Shown: one piece after another, positions 53,198-61,400 of the stretch
How positions within the stretch are numbered: position 1 is the stretch's first letter
Layout of the letters: each line of letters opens with the position of its first letter
Assembly (NCBI GenBank): GCA_041494805.1
Contig: JBGQBN010000005.1
Location: forward strand, 66,137 to 130,136
Source of the DNA: JBGQBN01 sp041494805
GTDB taxonomy: Bacteria > Acidobacteriota > Terriglobia > Terriglobales > Acidobacteriaceae
Length of the DNA stretch: 64,000 nucleotides
Direction of reading: 5' to 3'
Program-made: the position numbers and the translations under genes
The notes under the pieces: model-generated
Databases searched by the model: none
What the model was told of the DNA's origin: nothing
The model's input: the letters and a program-made list of their open reading frames with translations, nothing else

Positions 53198-55530
53198 GTT
53201 GCTCCGTTGGTGCCGGTCTTGACGGTTTCGCCGTTCTCCAAGGCCGCAGCCAGCTGGAAGTGGCGCGCCGGGCGAGCCTCCAGCGGACGCCCTTCGATCA
53301 GCGGATACGTCCAGCGCCGTAGCGCGGGAATGTGGACGTTGATCCAGTAGTCCCACCAGTCGATCGACCGGGTGTCATAACCGAAATCAGCCTTCTCTTC
53401 CGCCACCACTGCATAGGAAAGCTTTTCCACGTTGTCCGCCACGAAGTCATGCTCGTTCAGGAGAATGAACGGCTCAAACAGTTGAATCAGTTTTTCGACC
53501 TTCTCCAGACTGCGCTCAGCTTTGACCAGCGGCGGTTTGCGCAAGGGCAAGGGCGACATGATGTGCTGAATGGATCGGATAATCGCCTTTTGCGCCGGCG
53601 CTGACATGCGCTTGTAGCGCTGCTTCGATACCGCAATAGCGTCGAAGCGCAACCGCAGCCAGTATTCCAGGCCCTCCTGAGCACGGTAATGCTTGCGATG
53701 CGCCAGCGAAGTCAATTCGATCGACCTCCGCATATCGCACGGATTAGTAACGGAGGAGGCCAGCTGATAGACCAAATCATGGCGGCGCTCGACGATGGCA
53801 GCGGCAATCAAGGTCATCCCACGGCACACCGAGTCCACTGGGATAATATCCAGACGCTTGCGCTCGTTGCTGGGCAGCTGTCGAAAATAAGTCCCTAGCA
53901 AATACGACAGCGAAGCCGAAGTGTTGATGCCCTCGTTCCACCCCAAAAACGGCTTCTGCAGCGAAGTCTCAACAATAGCCGGACGCACCAGCGCAATCGC
54001 CAGCCCGGCCCCGCGTTGATAAATCAGCGACTCGGCCAGGCTCTTGGTCAAAGTATAAGTATTCGGCCAGCCCAGCTCGCGCGCCCGTTTCGTTCCAGCC
54101 TCGGTCAGATGAGTACGCAGCCAGCGGATGCGGTTCTTGCGAATCTGATTGTCCAGCGCAGCCCCTCGCAGGTCCTTGGCCGCGTGCTCTTTTCCCAGCG
54201 CCTGCCGCCGCAGCTCCTCGGTCACCTCAACGCTCTCCGCCTTTGCTTCCGCGCTCTTGATGAACTCATGCAAGCCCTGCCATTCGCGCTCCGCATCGAA
54301 ATCCGGAGCCCCCACGGGCGTGTAATTGGGTCGCAGCGTCTCGCCCACCCGGCCGTCGCTGGTTCCAGCCACGTAGCAGGTAGAAAGGTGCAAAAGTCCA
54401 GCATGATCGGACTTGCGGACAAAATCCACCACGCTGAGAGCCGCATCCACATTCGTTGCCAGCGCATCCCGCAGGTCAGGATTGAAGTCAGTAAGCCCGG
54501 AACTGTTGATAACTAGGTCGAGGTTCTTGCGCAAGAACTCGGAGGCCTCAGGAGCCAGCCCAAGGTCCGGCAGGCTGACGTCCCCCTCGACCACTTCCAC
54601 GCGCTCACCGAGGAATCGCCCCAACCCATTGCCATAACGCGCAAACAGCGGATCGAAGACCGGCGACTCCTCCACCAGCTTCTCGACCCGCCGCTGCGCA
54701 GGATTCGATTTCTGTCGTCGCACCAGCAGGTAGATACGCCCGATTCCCGGCAAATCCATCAAAGTGTTAGCCAGCCAAACCTTGCCGATGAAGCCGGTTA
54801 CGCCGATCAACATGATTTTCTTGCCGGCAAGAGCAGCTCGAACCGAGAGCTGGCCCCGCCGATGATTAGTCTCAAAATGCACGATGGGGCGTTCCAGTGC
54901 GACCGCGACGCGCCGCGCCGGAGCGATCGCCAACTCCAATGTCCCAGCGCTCGAAAGATCAAGCTCGCGAACCAGCCGCTCCGGAGCACGCCTTCCGTCC
55001 GCCCCCGCTCCAGTGATGCGGGCAAACAACCCGCGCGGACGGATGACCGGCTCCAGCAACCGCCCGGTAGCAATGCCATCGCGAAACTCCAGACGATTCG
55101 AGATCAACCGCTCCACGCCCAAGTGCCGCGCCAGCGGACGCATCACGTGGTCCAGGCTCTGGCTCACCAGAACCAGGTCGGTCCCGGAGTCCACTAATGC
55201 CTTCAGCTTTCGAACTCCATCTGGCTTGAGATAGGGCTTGAGCTTGTACTGGAAGTATTCCTCTCCCAACAGGTCCAGCCGGTCGCGGCTGATTCCGCGC
55301 AACACGGCATGAACCACACGCGTGGCAAACACCCGATGGACCGCATACAGGAACGGCCGCAGAACTGCCATCAGGAACACCAGCCCGCGGCGCACCCAGC
55401 GCTCCAGAAAGGTCTGAGCGTTCCAGGTAAAGAAGGCCACCGGCCGGACCGTGGTCAGGTCCAGCAGACTGCCTTCCACCCGCCAGTACACACTGGAGGC
55501 GGGGCTTGGGTTGTGGTTTGGCTGTTCCAA
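53182..55530 (-). CDS. Fatty acyl-CoA reductase with N-terminal degenerate HAD domain
   Basis: A 782-residue fusion, first gene of the operon. Residues ~14-220 follow the HAD-IB layout (DLVLVSQSLDHVMRPLARHLG, DGIATGRLL), but the nucleophile motif DxDGT reads RVEGS at 17-21, so phosphatase activity is probably lost. Residues 235-640 are an extended SDR of the fatty acyl-CoA reductase type: GVTGFIGK 243-250, STCYVAGT and YTLTK (Y492, K496). The last ~140 residues fit the FAR C-terminal domain. It should reduce acyl-CoA to fatty alcohol. The apparent start is TTG 55530; GTG at codon 14 is an alternative. Confidence 0.86.
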   Translation of the reverse strand: MEQPNHNPSPASSVYWRVEGSLLDLTTVRPVAFFTWNAQTFLERWVRRGLVFLMAVLRPFLYAVHRVFATRVVHAVLRGISRDRLDLLGEEYFQYKLKPYLKPDGVRKLKALVDSGTDLVLVSQSLDHVMRPLARHLGVERLISNRLEFRDGIATGRLLEPVIRPRGLFARITGAGADGRRAPERLVRELDLSSAGTLELAIAPARRVAVALERPIVHFETNHRRGQLSVRAALAGKKIMLIGVTGFIGKVWLANTLMDLPGIGRIYLLVRRQKSNPAQRRVEKLVEESPVFDPLFARYGNGLGRFLGERVEVVEGDVSLPDLGLAPEASEFLRKNLDLVINSSGLTDFNPDLRDALATNVDAALSVVDFVRKSDHAGLLHLSTCYVAGTSDGRVGETLRPNYTPVGAPDFDAEREWQGLHEFIKSAEAKAESVEVTEELRRQALGKEHAAKDLRGAALDNQIRKNRIRWLRTHLTEAGTKRARELGWPNTYTLTKSLAESLIYQRGAGLAIALVRPAIVETSLQKPFLGWNEGINTSASLSYLLGTYFRQLPSNERKRLDIIPVDSVCRGMTLIAAAIVERRHDLVYQLASSVTNPCDMRRSIELTSLAHRKHYRAQEGLEYWLRLRFDAIAVSKQRYKRMSAPAQKAIIRSIQHIMSPLPLRKPPLVKAERSLEKVEKLIQLFEPFILLNEHDFVADNVEKLSYAVVAEEKADFGYDTRSIDWWDYWINVHIPALRRWTYPLIEGRPLEARPARHFQLAAALENGETVKTGTNGATWRYS

Positions 55531-55688
55531 ATTCCCTTTCTTCCCTAGGACTTACGGGGCCCAGACACCTCCCTGCGGAGGCTGAAGCTTCCTATTGTAA
55601 TCAATTGGGGCCAAAGGGCGAAGGACGATGAATGACGGTTAATGGGGCCCGCAATCGGACGGTCGGGTGGGGACGTCAAACAGCAGGA

Positions 55689-55710
55689 AGCCCCGCACTC
55701 TTGCGGGGCT
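55689..55710 (-). terminator. Hairpin terminator after the gene at 55744
   Basis: AGCCCCGCA and its complement form a nine-pair GC-rich stem with a four-base loop, 34 bases past the stop of the minus-strand gene at 55744. The following reverse-strand bases are only moderately T-rich. It also insulates the lipid operon start. Confidence 0.5.
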
Positions 55711-55743
55711 CTCCCACAGTGTTTTCTAAGATCAACTTCCAAC

Positions 55744-56733
55744 TCAGGCCGCAACCCGCACTGCCGAAGGCTCCCCAGACGGATTCAACTCATAACCCAG
55801 ATCGATTCCCTTCTGGTGGTGCACGATATATTCGTGGATATCGATCGGGTTTGTGCCTCCGGTAAAAGCGTGCGTAAACAGGTCTGAAACGTGCGCGAGC
55901 ACGTTGCTGTGCTCATCCATATCGCAATCCAGCAGGATGCTGTCACCGTTCACATTTCGTACTTTTGACATCGTGAACTGCACATTGCCTTGCTCATACC
56001 TGCATTTCACGCTGATCATCGGCGCCGTCACCTCGTATTCGCTGGGAATGTTATCCAGATGCAGCGAGGAGTCGCCGGGAAAGAATCCTTGTTTGCTGAA
56101 GTTACCCAGGTTGCTGCTGATTTGGCTGATGCTATCGAACAGGCCCGCGCCCACCACCGCCACAAAGCGCTCCTGGTCGATGACCAGGATTCGGTTCACG
56201 AAGTTGAACCAGGGCTGAGTGCTTACCGGATCCTTCTGTGTACTCAGCACCACAAACAGGTTCAACATAGCCATCTTCGCCAGCAAAAGCGCCGGTGAGC
56301 TCATGCCGTCGTAGATGGCAGGCGTAATCACACCCACATCCGGGCCGTGCTTCAGCTTCAGCAGTTGGTTCGCCAGCACCGTTTTCGGCGCATTGAACGA
56401 CAGGGGCAAGGAATTCCAGCGGGTAAAGGCCGGTTGCCATTTATCCGGATCGCGCGCCACCAGCGCTGATTTTCTTTTCTCTTCCCCGTCGTTCAGCGTG
56501 AAAAACTCTGACTGCACCATGCGGTAGAGAGACGGGGTAATCGCACAATGCAGGTTCTGCGCTTGTGGAAAGGCCGGAAGCCTAAATCCGTGGTCTGGCG
56601 GAAACTGCAAATTCCGCGCCGTTAGAGTCTTTACTTGATCCAGCCGCACAAACTCGACTGTGCAATTTGGATCGACTGCGGCATCGCCTTCCGCATTGAT
56701 CAGGGTCAGGACAAAGCGTCCCATATTTGCCAT
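55744..56733 (-). CDS. Uncharacterised 329-residue protein
   Basis: I do not recognise this family. ATG 56733 follows GGAGG with a good spacing and yields MANMGRFVLTLINAEGDAAVDP. No signal peptide, membrane helix or cysteine cluster. The sequence is mixed alpha/beta with PDHGFRLPAFPQAQNLHCAI, GVITPAIYDGMSSPALLLAKM and a C-terminal FTGGTNPIDIHEYIVHHQKGI. It is transcribed towards the lipid operon but ends in its own terminator, so it is probably independent. Confidence 0.65.
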   Translation of the reverse strand: MANMGRFVLTLINAEGDAAVDPNCTVEFVRLDQVKTLTARNLQFPPDHGFRLPAFPQAQNLHCAITPSLYRMVQSEFFTLNDGEEKRKSALVARDPDKWQPAFTRWNSLPLSFNAPKTVLANQLLKLKHGPDVGVITPAIYDGMSSPALLLAKMAMLNLFVVLSTQKDPVSTQPWFNFVNRILVIDQERFVAVVGAGLFDSISQISSNLGNFSKQGFFPGDSSLHLDNIPSEYEVTAPMISVKCRYEQGNVQFTMSKVRNVNGDSILLDCDMDEHSNVLAHVSDLFTHAFTGGTNPIDIHEYIVHHQKGIDLGYELNPSGEPSAVRVAA

Positions 56734-56910
56734 TGGTTGCCTCCGCAAACCTCAACCGCCCGGAGCAGGCTCCGCGGTTGTGCAAGTCCGCAAGCTCGCC
56801 TCTTCATGGCGATCCGCAGACACCTAATCGAGGTCTCCGAGGGGAAGTGATCCAAGAAACCGAGTACTTCAGGCCGACATAATACACCCATTCCGTGTGG
56901 CGCGGTTCGT

Positions 56911-56937
56911 GTGGCGCGGGCGCCCCCGCCCGCGGGC
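56911..56937. repeat. REP-like hairpin (GCGGGCG family)
   Basis: GTGGCGCGGGCG, a short C-rich loop, CGCCCGCG. Same family as the copies at 16911 and 33729. Confidence 0.4.
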
Positions 56938-57070
56938 AGCGTCCTGACTTGCTCCGAGCCAATTCTCTGCAAACTCTGGGAGGCACATCTTTCTCGACGT
57001 TTGGACCGCTTCCTGAAAAGAGGCCGAGACGGATGGGCATTGGGAGGGCACACTTTGGGAAGAGCACGCT

Positions 57071-57135
57071 TTGGGAGGGCACGACTTCCAGTCGTGCCGT
57101 AAATCGCTGACACCAGATCCGGCTTTAGCCGCTGC
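57071..57135 (+). repeat. Paired REP (BIME-like) unit
   Basis: TTTGGGAGGGCACG opens a hairpin (GGCACGACT/AGTCGTGCC, 57078-57098), followed after ~20 bases by a second small hairpin (GGCTTTAGCC) and CTGCGGTGA. The order and core bases parallel the interior of the element at 35068-35135. Confidence 0.55.
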
Positions 57136-57226
57136 GGTGAGCTGTTTCATGCCGCTCCACGGAGATCAGCCAAGCTGGCTGAAACCAAGACACTCCCGCC
57201 GGGCAGAGAAAATGGCGAATCTAGAA

Positions 57227-57248
57227 TGGGCCAGCTTTCGCTGGCCCA
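57227..57248 (-). terminator. Hairpin after the TPR gene
   Basis: TGGGCCAGC, four bases, GCTGGCCCA: a perfect nine-pair stem 24 bases past the stop of the minus-strand TPR gene. On that strand the next bases are TTCTAGATT, weakly T-rich. Likely terminator, or another repeat hairpin. Confidence 0.45.
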
Positions 57249-57272
57249 GCTAAGCGTGTTCCCGGTGATTCG

Positions 57273-58775
57273 TTAAGCTTTCTTACCTGCCATCTTCTGA
57301 GCCTTTGCCCGAATGAAGGCATAATTCAGCTGCGGCAGTGAATTGAATCCAGCAGCCTTCGCGCAAAATTCCTGCGCTCTCGCGCTGTCCCCTTTGCCCT
57401 GATACGCCTGGCTCAAGCGATAAAGGTCTTGCGGGTTTTGCTGGTTAGCTTGCTCCAGTTCCGTAATGGCGGTGTCGTAATCCTTTTGCGCCAGAGCAAT
57501 CCTGCCGGCCAGCTCATGCGCCTGTCTAATTTGAAACGCATTCTTGGACGCCTCAGCTCCCTTGCGGAATTCTTCTGCCTCGGCCTTTGCAGTCGCATAG
57601 TCCTTCTTCCCCACCGCAATGGTCGTCAGGTTGAAATGGTGCAACAGCTTCGCGTTGTCCTTGATCTCCTGCGAGAGGCTCGATCCTTCGACCATCTGAT
57701 ACGAACGGTCGAACTGCTGCTTGGCTTCGTCATACTTCGGCATCGCCGCCAGGATGTTGCCCTTGGCCTGCAGGTCCGCAGCCATGGCCGCCACATCGTT
57801 TTTCTTTTCTGCGACGGCATATTCCTTGTCCATCGCTTGCACCGCCTTGTCCCACTTGCCGCCATCCGACGCGACTACGGCCAGACCAAAGAATGCCAGC
57901 CGGACCTCGCCGTCATTGCGTGCCTGGTCAACCATCTTCTGCAGTTCGGCCGCCGCCTCTTCGTGCTTCCCCTGATACATCAGGTCGGCTGAAATCCCGA
58001 AATGCGATGCGAAAAAATTGGGGTCAATCGACAGCGCCTTCCGGTACTGCGCGATCGACTCGTCGAACTTGCCCATCTTCAGCAGCAGCTCCGCATAGGA
58101 GTCGTAAGGATTCGGATCGCCGGGAATCAGCTCGATATATTTCCTGAACGCCTGCTCGGCGTTTGCGTAATCGCCCTGCTGCCGGTAAGCATAGCCGAGG
58201 ATGTTGAAGGCCGGCGAGTAGGTCGGCGCCAGTTCAGTCGCTTTCTTGTAGTGCTCAATGGCATGGTCCATATCTTGCTGGCCAAAGTAGTAACCGCCCA
58301 GATTCAAATGCGCTCGTTCATCATTGGGATGAGCGGCAACCAGCTGCTCGAGATATTCCTTCTGCTTCGCCACCTCGCCGTTGGCTGCCGCCTGGTTCGC
58401 CCAAATCAGCAGCTTCTCTCCTTCCGAAGCCTTGGCCGCCAGGCTTACGGCTTTGTTCAAGTGCTCGAAGAATTCCTTGGCCGTCGGAGACGCGTTGGCC
58501 CGAGCCAGCTCCGCCGACGCGAATTCCGGATCGAGCGCGATGGCTTTATCAAAATGCTGCAGCGAATCCTGCGCCAGAAGCTTATCCGCGAGCCCACGCC
58601 CCTGCAGGAATTCCTGTCTGGCGTCTTCCGACTTGGTGGTGACAGGGATCTTGCCGCCATTGGATGAAGCGGCGGCGGAACTTGCGTCGTTGGTCTTGCT
58701 GCACCCAATCCACATAGCAGCGCTTAGCACAACCAGCGCAGCCAATACCAGAAGCTTGGAGTCATTGAGGCGCAT
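57273..58775 (-). CDS. TPR-repeat lipoprotein
   Basis: A 500-residue exported lipoprotein from ATG 58775 after AAGGAG. The signal peptide ends in a lipobox-like LSAAMWIGC, so the Cys near residue 24 is probably lipidated. Residues ~50-480 contain about nine tetratricopeptide repeats, for example HLNLGGYYFGQQDMDHAIEH, AFNILGYAYRQQGDYANAEQ and SYAELLLKMGKFDESIAQ. Such scaffolds organise envelope complexes; the partners are not identifiable here. It is probably monocistronic, ending in a hairpin. Confidence 0.87.
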   Translation of the reverse strand: MRLNDSKLLVLAALVVLSAAMWIGCSKTNDASSAAASSNGGKIPVTTKSEDARQEFLQGRGLADKLLAQDSLQHFDKAIALDPEFASAELARANASPTAKEFFEHLNKAVSLAAKASEGEKLLIWANQAAANGEVAKQKEYLEQLVAAHPNDERAHLNLGGYYFGQQDMDHAIEHYKKATELAPTYSPAFNILGYAYRQQGDYANAEQAFRKYIELIPGDPNPYDSYAELLLKMGKFDESIAQYRKALSIDPNFFASHFGISADLMYQGKHEEAAAELQKMVDQARNDGEVRLAFFGLAVVASDGGKWDKAVQAMDKEYAVAEKKNDVAAMAADLQAKGNILAAMPKYDEAKQQFDRSYQMVEGSSLSQEIKDNAKLLHHFNLTTIAVGKKDYATAKAEAEEFRKGAEASKNAFQIRQAHELAGRIALAQKDYDTAITELEQANQQNPQDLYRLSQAYQGKGDSARAQEFCAKAAGFNSLPQLNYAFIRAKAQKMAGKKA

Positions 58776-58981
58776 CTGCTTACTCCTTTTGGGGGTTTCG
58801 ATGAATGCCACGTTCTTGCTAGACGTTGGCTAAGTGAGTTTGGATAGCGAGTCACCGCCAAATGCAAGTCGTCCGGGACCGGGAGCACCACATAACAACC
58901 GATAGCTGATTCGTGAAGAGACCACACCACGACGATGTGATGTAAGCCTCTGTGAACCTTGGCCTCATGTGCTCCGGCCAG

Positions 58982-59482
58982 CTACCCTTCTCCCCCGGCA
59001 AAGTACTTGGCCATCATTTCGTGCGACCATTTAGGCTGGCGGACCGAAGACGGATCAGGAAGGAATTCAGCGAAGACCGGTTTGATGTCCAGGACGGGCG
59101 AGCCGCTCAGAGCGTCTAGTCCTCTGACTCTTAGGACCATTCCCTCCACCGAGAGCAGCCGACAGATGGTGGCGGCAATTCGGTTGGGCCGCGCTTTCGC
59201 TCTTTGGGCAAAGATTCCGACCACGGGCCAGTCCGGGTTGCCGCGCGGGTGACGGCTCCCCATGACAACCGAGGCCTCCTCCACCCTATGTAGGTAAAAC
59301 AGCACTTCGATGTGAGAAAACTCGCCCAGCCCCGCCAGCGCGTCGGATGAAAAATGGCTCGCCAGGCGAATCTCGGAAGTCACGTCGCCCCAATAATCTT
59401 CTTTGGGGCTATTGATTGAAGGTCCGTTTCCCGAGCAATGAATCCAGCCGATCGGTTGCAGAACTATATCCATGGCAGACAT
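58982..59482 (-). CDS. trmO: TrmO-like (TsaA/UPF0066) tRNA methyltransferase
   Basis: A 166-residue beta-barrel methyltransferase-like protein. GLGEFSHIEVLFYLHRV, HPRGNPDWPVVGIFAQRAKARPN and LDIKPVFAEFLPD are the conserved UPF0066 segments that bind SAM. E. coli TrmO N6-methylates t6A37 in threonine tRNA. The family has diverged paralogues, so the exact substrate is not certain. The protein is shorter than E. coli TrmO, lacking its C-terminal domain. ATG 59473 is an alternative start. Confidence 0.78.
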   Translation of the reverse strand: MSAMDIVLQPIGWIHCSGNGPSINSPKEDYWGDVTSEIRLASHFSSDALAGLGEFSHIEVLFYLHRVEEASVVMGSRHPRGNPDWPVVGIFAQRAKARPNRIAATICRLLSVEGMVLRVRGLDALSGSPVLDIKPVFAEFLPDPSSVRQPKWSHEMMAKYFAGGEG

Positions 59483-59573
59483 GCTAGTGCGGAGCAGTGG
59501 TGAATTTCCAGCAGAACGATTCTGGACAGGATTCGCCGGTGGTAATTCGCCCTTGGTCGAAACCTGTCGCCTC

Positions 59574-61028
59574 CTACCTCACCTGGACCGTAACCGCATC
59601 GGAGGCGATCCCATTGGCCACCACGACCAGGTCGCTCAGGCCAGACTCTATTCCCGCCGGCACGTCAAAATGAGTGGACACGCGGGTGCCCGGTGCGACC
59701 GCCATGCTGCTGGGGTCGTGAGTACGGGCGAAGAAAACATGCCCCGTGGCCTGGTTGGTGATGCGTACCAGCGGGTAGTTGGTAGCGGCGCTGGCATCGT
59801 CCCCGTAAGCCACTGCCTGCGAGAGGCCGTTGAGTTGTTTGCCCTTGATGATGTAACTGCCACCGGCGCGAATCCTGGCCGGAACCCTAACAATAACCGG
59901 AGCCCACGAGCTGTCGGCACTTCCGGCAGCCGTGTAGATCTCGACATCCGAGCTTCCATCCGTGAACAGAACCTCGCCCGTCGGGAGCAGGAGCATGCGC
60001 CCCTCATAGGAGGTTTTGGAGTTCGCATTGGGTGTCTTCGGGACCTCGGTCAGGCTGGTCCCGTCGAACTCGAAGAAGTGGGTGGGCCTGTTGAAGATCC
60101 CAGGGCTGGCGGCGCAGAGCACGTTGCCGCTGGGTAGCAGAGACGCCGGACCATCCGCGATATCTAGCGTACCTGGGAAATCCGGGCCAGGGATCCAGGT
60201 TCCCGGGTCGGTAGGGATGGCGGGAGGATGATAGACAGAAGTGTGCGGGGTGCCTCCGGTGGCGAAGACGGTGCCATCGGGCCGCAACACCGCCGGTCCC
60301 AACTCGTGCGATCCGCTGTTGTCGGCGTTGGTATCCGGCAGTTTGACGATCGTGCTCCCGGCGCTGATCCAGGTGGCCGACGAGGGAATGAACTTCTCCG
60401 CGTGCGTCAGGTCACTGGGGTTGTTGGTATCGACGGTCAGCACCGTGCCATCGGGCAGCAACGTCCATCCTTCCTCGTCATTTTCGTCCACTTTGCCCGT
60501 GCCTTTGGGGATCCAGGCTAAAGTGGTGGGATTCAAAATGGCAGCTTGCGTAGTACAGCAATTGGCCAACATAAACAGGCCATTGCGCAGAACAACACTC
60601 TGAGCGTCGCCAATGGTGGACCACCCACTGGGGGGCGATACCGACTGCCACGTGTTGGCAATCGGGTCGTAGATGGCGCCCAGGTTAGTCCAGGCAGCTT
60701 GACCGAAATTGTATTCTCCGCCCTCCACAATGACGCGCCCGTCGGGCAGCACCGCAGAGGCGTAGTAAAGAGGGCTGTACCCCGAAGGCAACGAAGCCAG
60801 CGTGGACCAGGTTCCATTCACATAACTGCCGCTGGCATCTGGGGTCAGCCGCCACCACTTCTGGCTGCCTATCTGGTGCACCATGATTGTGCCGTCGGTC
60901 AGCAACAGAGCCGTGCTGGCCTGAAAGCTAGGTTGGTGCTGCAGCGGTTGCCACGATTGTGCTGAAGCTACTCCGAGCCCAGCCAGCAAGATCACAAGTG
61001 CGATTCCGAGCGTTCGCAACGCCGTCAT
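59574..61028 (-). CDS. Exported Kelch/galactose-oxidase-like protein (DUF1929 C-terminal)
   Basis: A 484-residue exported protein. Signal peptide (LGIALVILLAGLGVASA), then seven-blade Kelch-type propeller: ALLLTDGTIMVHQIG, AVLPDGRVIVEGGEY, LLPDGTVLTVDTNN, VLRPDGTVFATGG and LLLPTGEVLFTDG. The last ~110 residues are the Ig-like DUF1929 domain of galactose oxidases and glyoxal oxidases (FFARTHDPSSMAVAPG). The copper ligands Cys-Tyr and His-Tyr are not evident, so it is probably not an active oxidase. Binding of surface glycans is a plausible role. Confidence 0.83.
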   Translation of the reverse strand: MTALRTLGIALVILLAGLGVASAQSWQPLQHQPSFQASTALLLTDGTIMVHQIGSQKWWRLTPDASGSYVNGTWSTLASLPSGYSPLYYASAVLPDGRVIVEGGEYNFGQAAWTNLGAIYDPIANTWQSVSPPSGWSTIGDAQSVVLRNGLFMLANCCTTQAAILNPTTLAWIPKGTGKVDENDEEGWTLLPDGTVLTVDTNNPSDLTHAEKFIPSSATWISAGSTIVKLPDTNADNSGSHELGPAVLRPDGTVFATGGTPHTSVYHPPAIPTDPGTWIPGPDFPGTLDIADGPASLLPSGNVLCAASPGIFNRPTHFFEFDGTSLTEVPKTPNANSKTSYEGRMLLLPTGEVLFTDGSSDVEIYTAAGSADSSWAPVIVRVPARIRAGGSYIIKGKQLNGLSQAVAYGDDASAATNYPLVRITNQATGHVFFARTHDPSSMAVAPGTRVSTHFDVPAGIESGLSDLVVVANGIASDAVTVQVR

Positions 61029-61258
61029 GTTTTACCCTCACATGGTTTCTTTAAGGAAATTTTGAACTGCGCATCGGTGAACAGACGCCCGCCGATAGGT
61101 GAGTGCAGGAACTGCTTCCACGGCGCAGGAATGTTAGGTGGGGATCGTGAAGGTGTCAAGATGCAAGAGTTTGCACATCCAAGCAGCTCTTCGACGCGGG
61201 CGGTGACTGGCGGCTGACGCGGACTCCCTGCTCGACTTCTGGCCTGCCCCAAAGCCTC

Positions 61259-61400
61259 TTATTTCAGATTCCCGCGCTCGCTCCAGAGATTGAAGTCGTA
61301 GTAGCGGGCTTGCCAGAATGAATCCGCTACGGTTTGCAGGGTCCCTCGATCGCGCGGATGAAGAGCACGTATCTGATTTGTGGAAAAGGCCTGCCAGTCT
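61259..61400 (-). pseudogene. Remnant of a REP-associated tyrosine transposase (RAYT/Y1)
   Basis: On the reverse strand the last codons before 61259 read DSFWQARYYDFNLWSERG, the family-specific C-terminal segment of Y1 transposases that process REP elements (usual form FWQRRYYDFNV). The His-hydrophobic-His and catalytic Tyr regions are missing, and the surrounding frame has no homology. It abuts the GalB-like gene. The window also has many REP-like hairpins, the substrate of this enzyme class. Confidence 0.6.

Larger units (their letters stand above)
56734..57226. other. Repeat-rich intergenic stretch without a gene
   Basis: No convincing gene lies in this 493-base gap. It should contain the promoter of the gene at 55744. 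From 56911 it is built of repeats: a GCGCGGGCG hairpin (56914-56935), three spaced copies of a GCAC-CTTTGGG unit around 57040-57075, and the paired REP unit at 57071. Confidence 0.5.

Noticed and set aside
53198..53356. Extended N-terminus of the SDR gene
   Set aside because: The extra residues are low-complexity, lie within the upstream reductase, and the Rossmann motif begins directly at GTG 53197 after a ribosome site.
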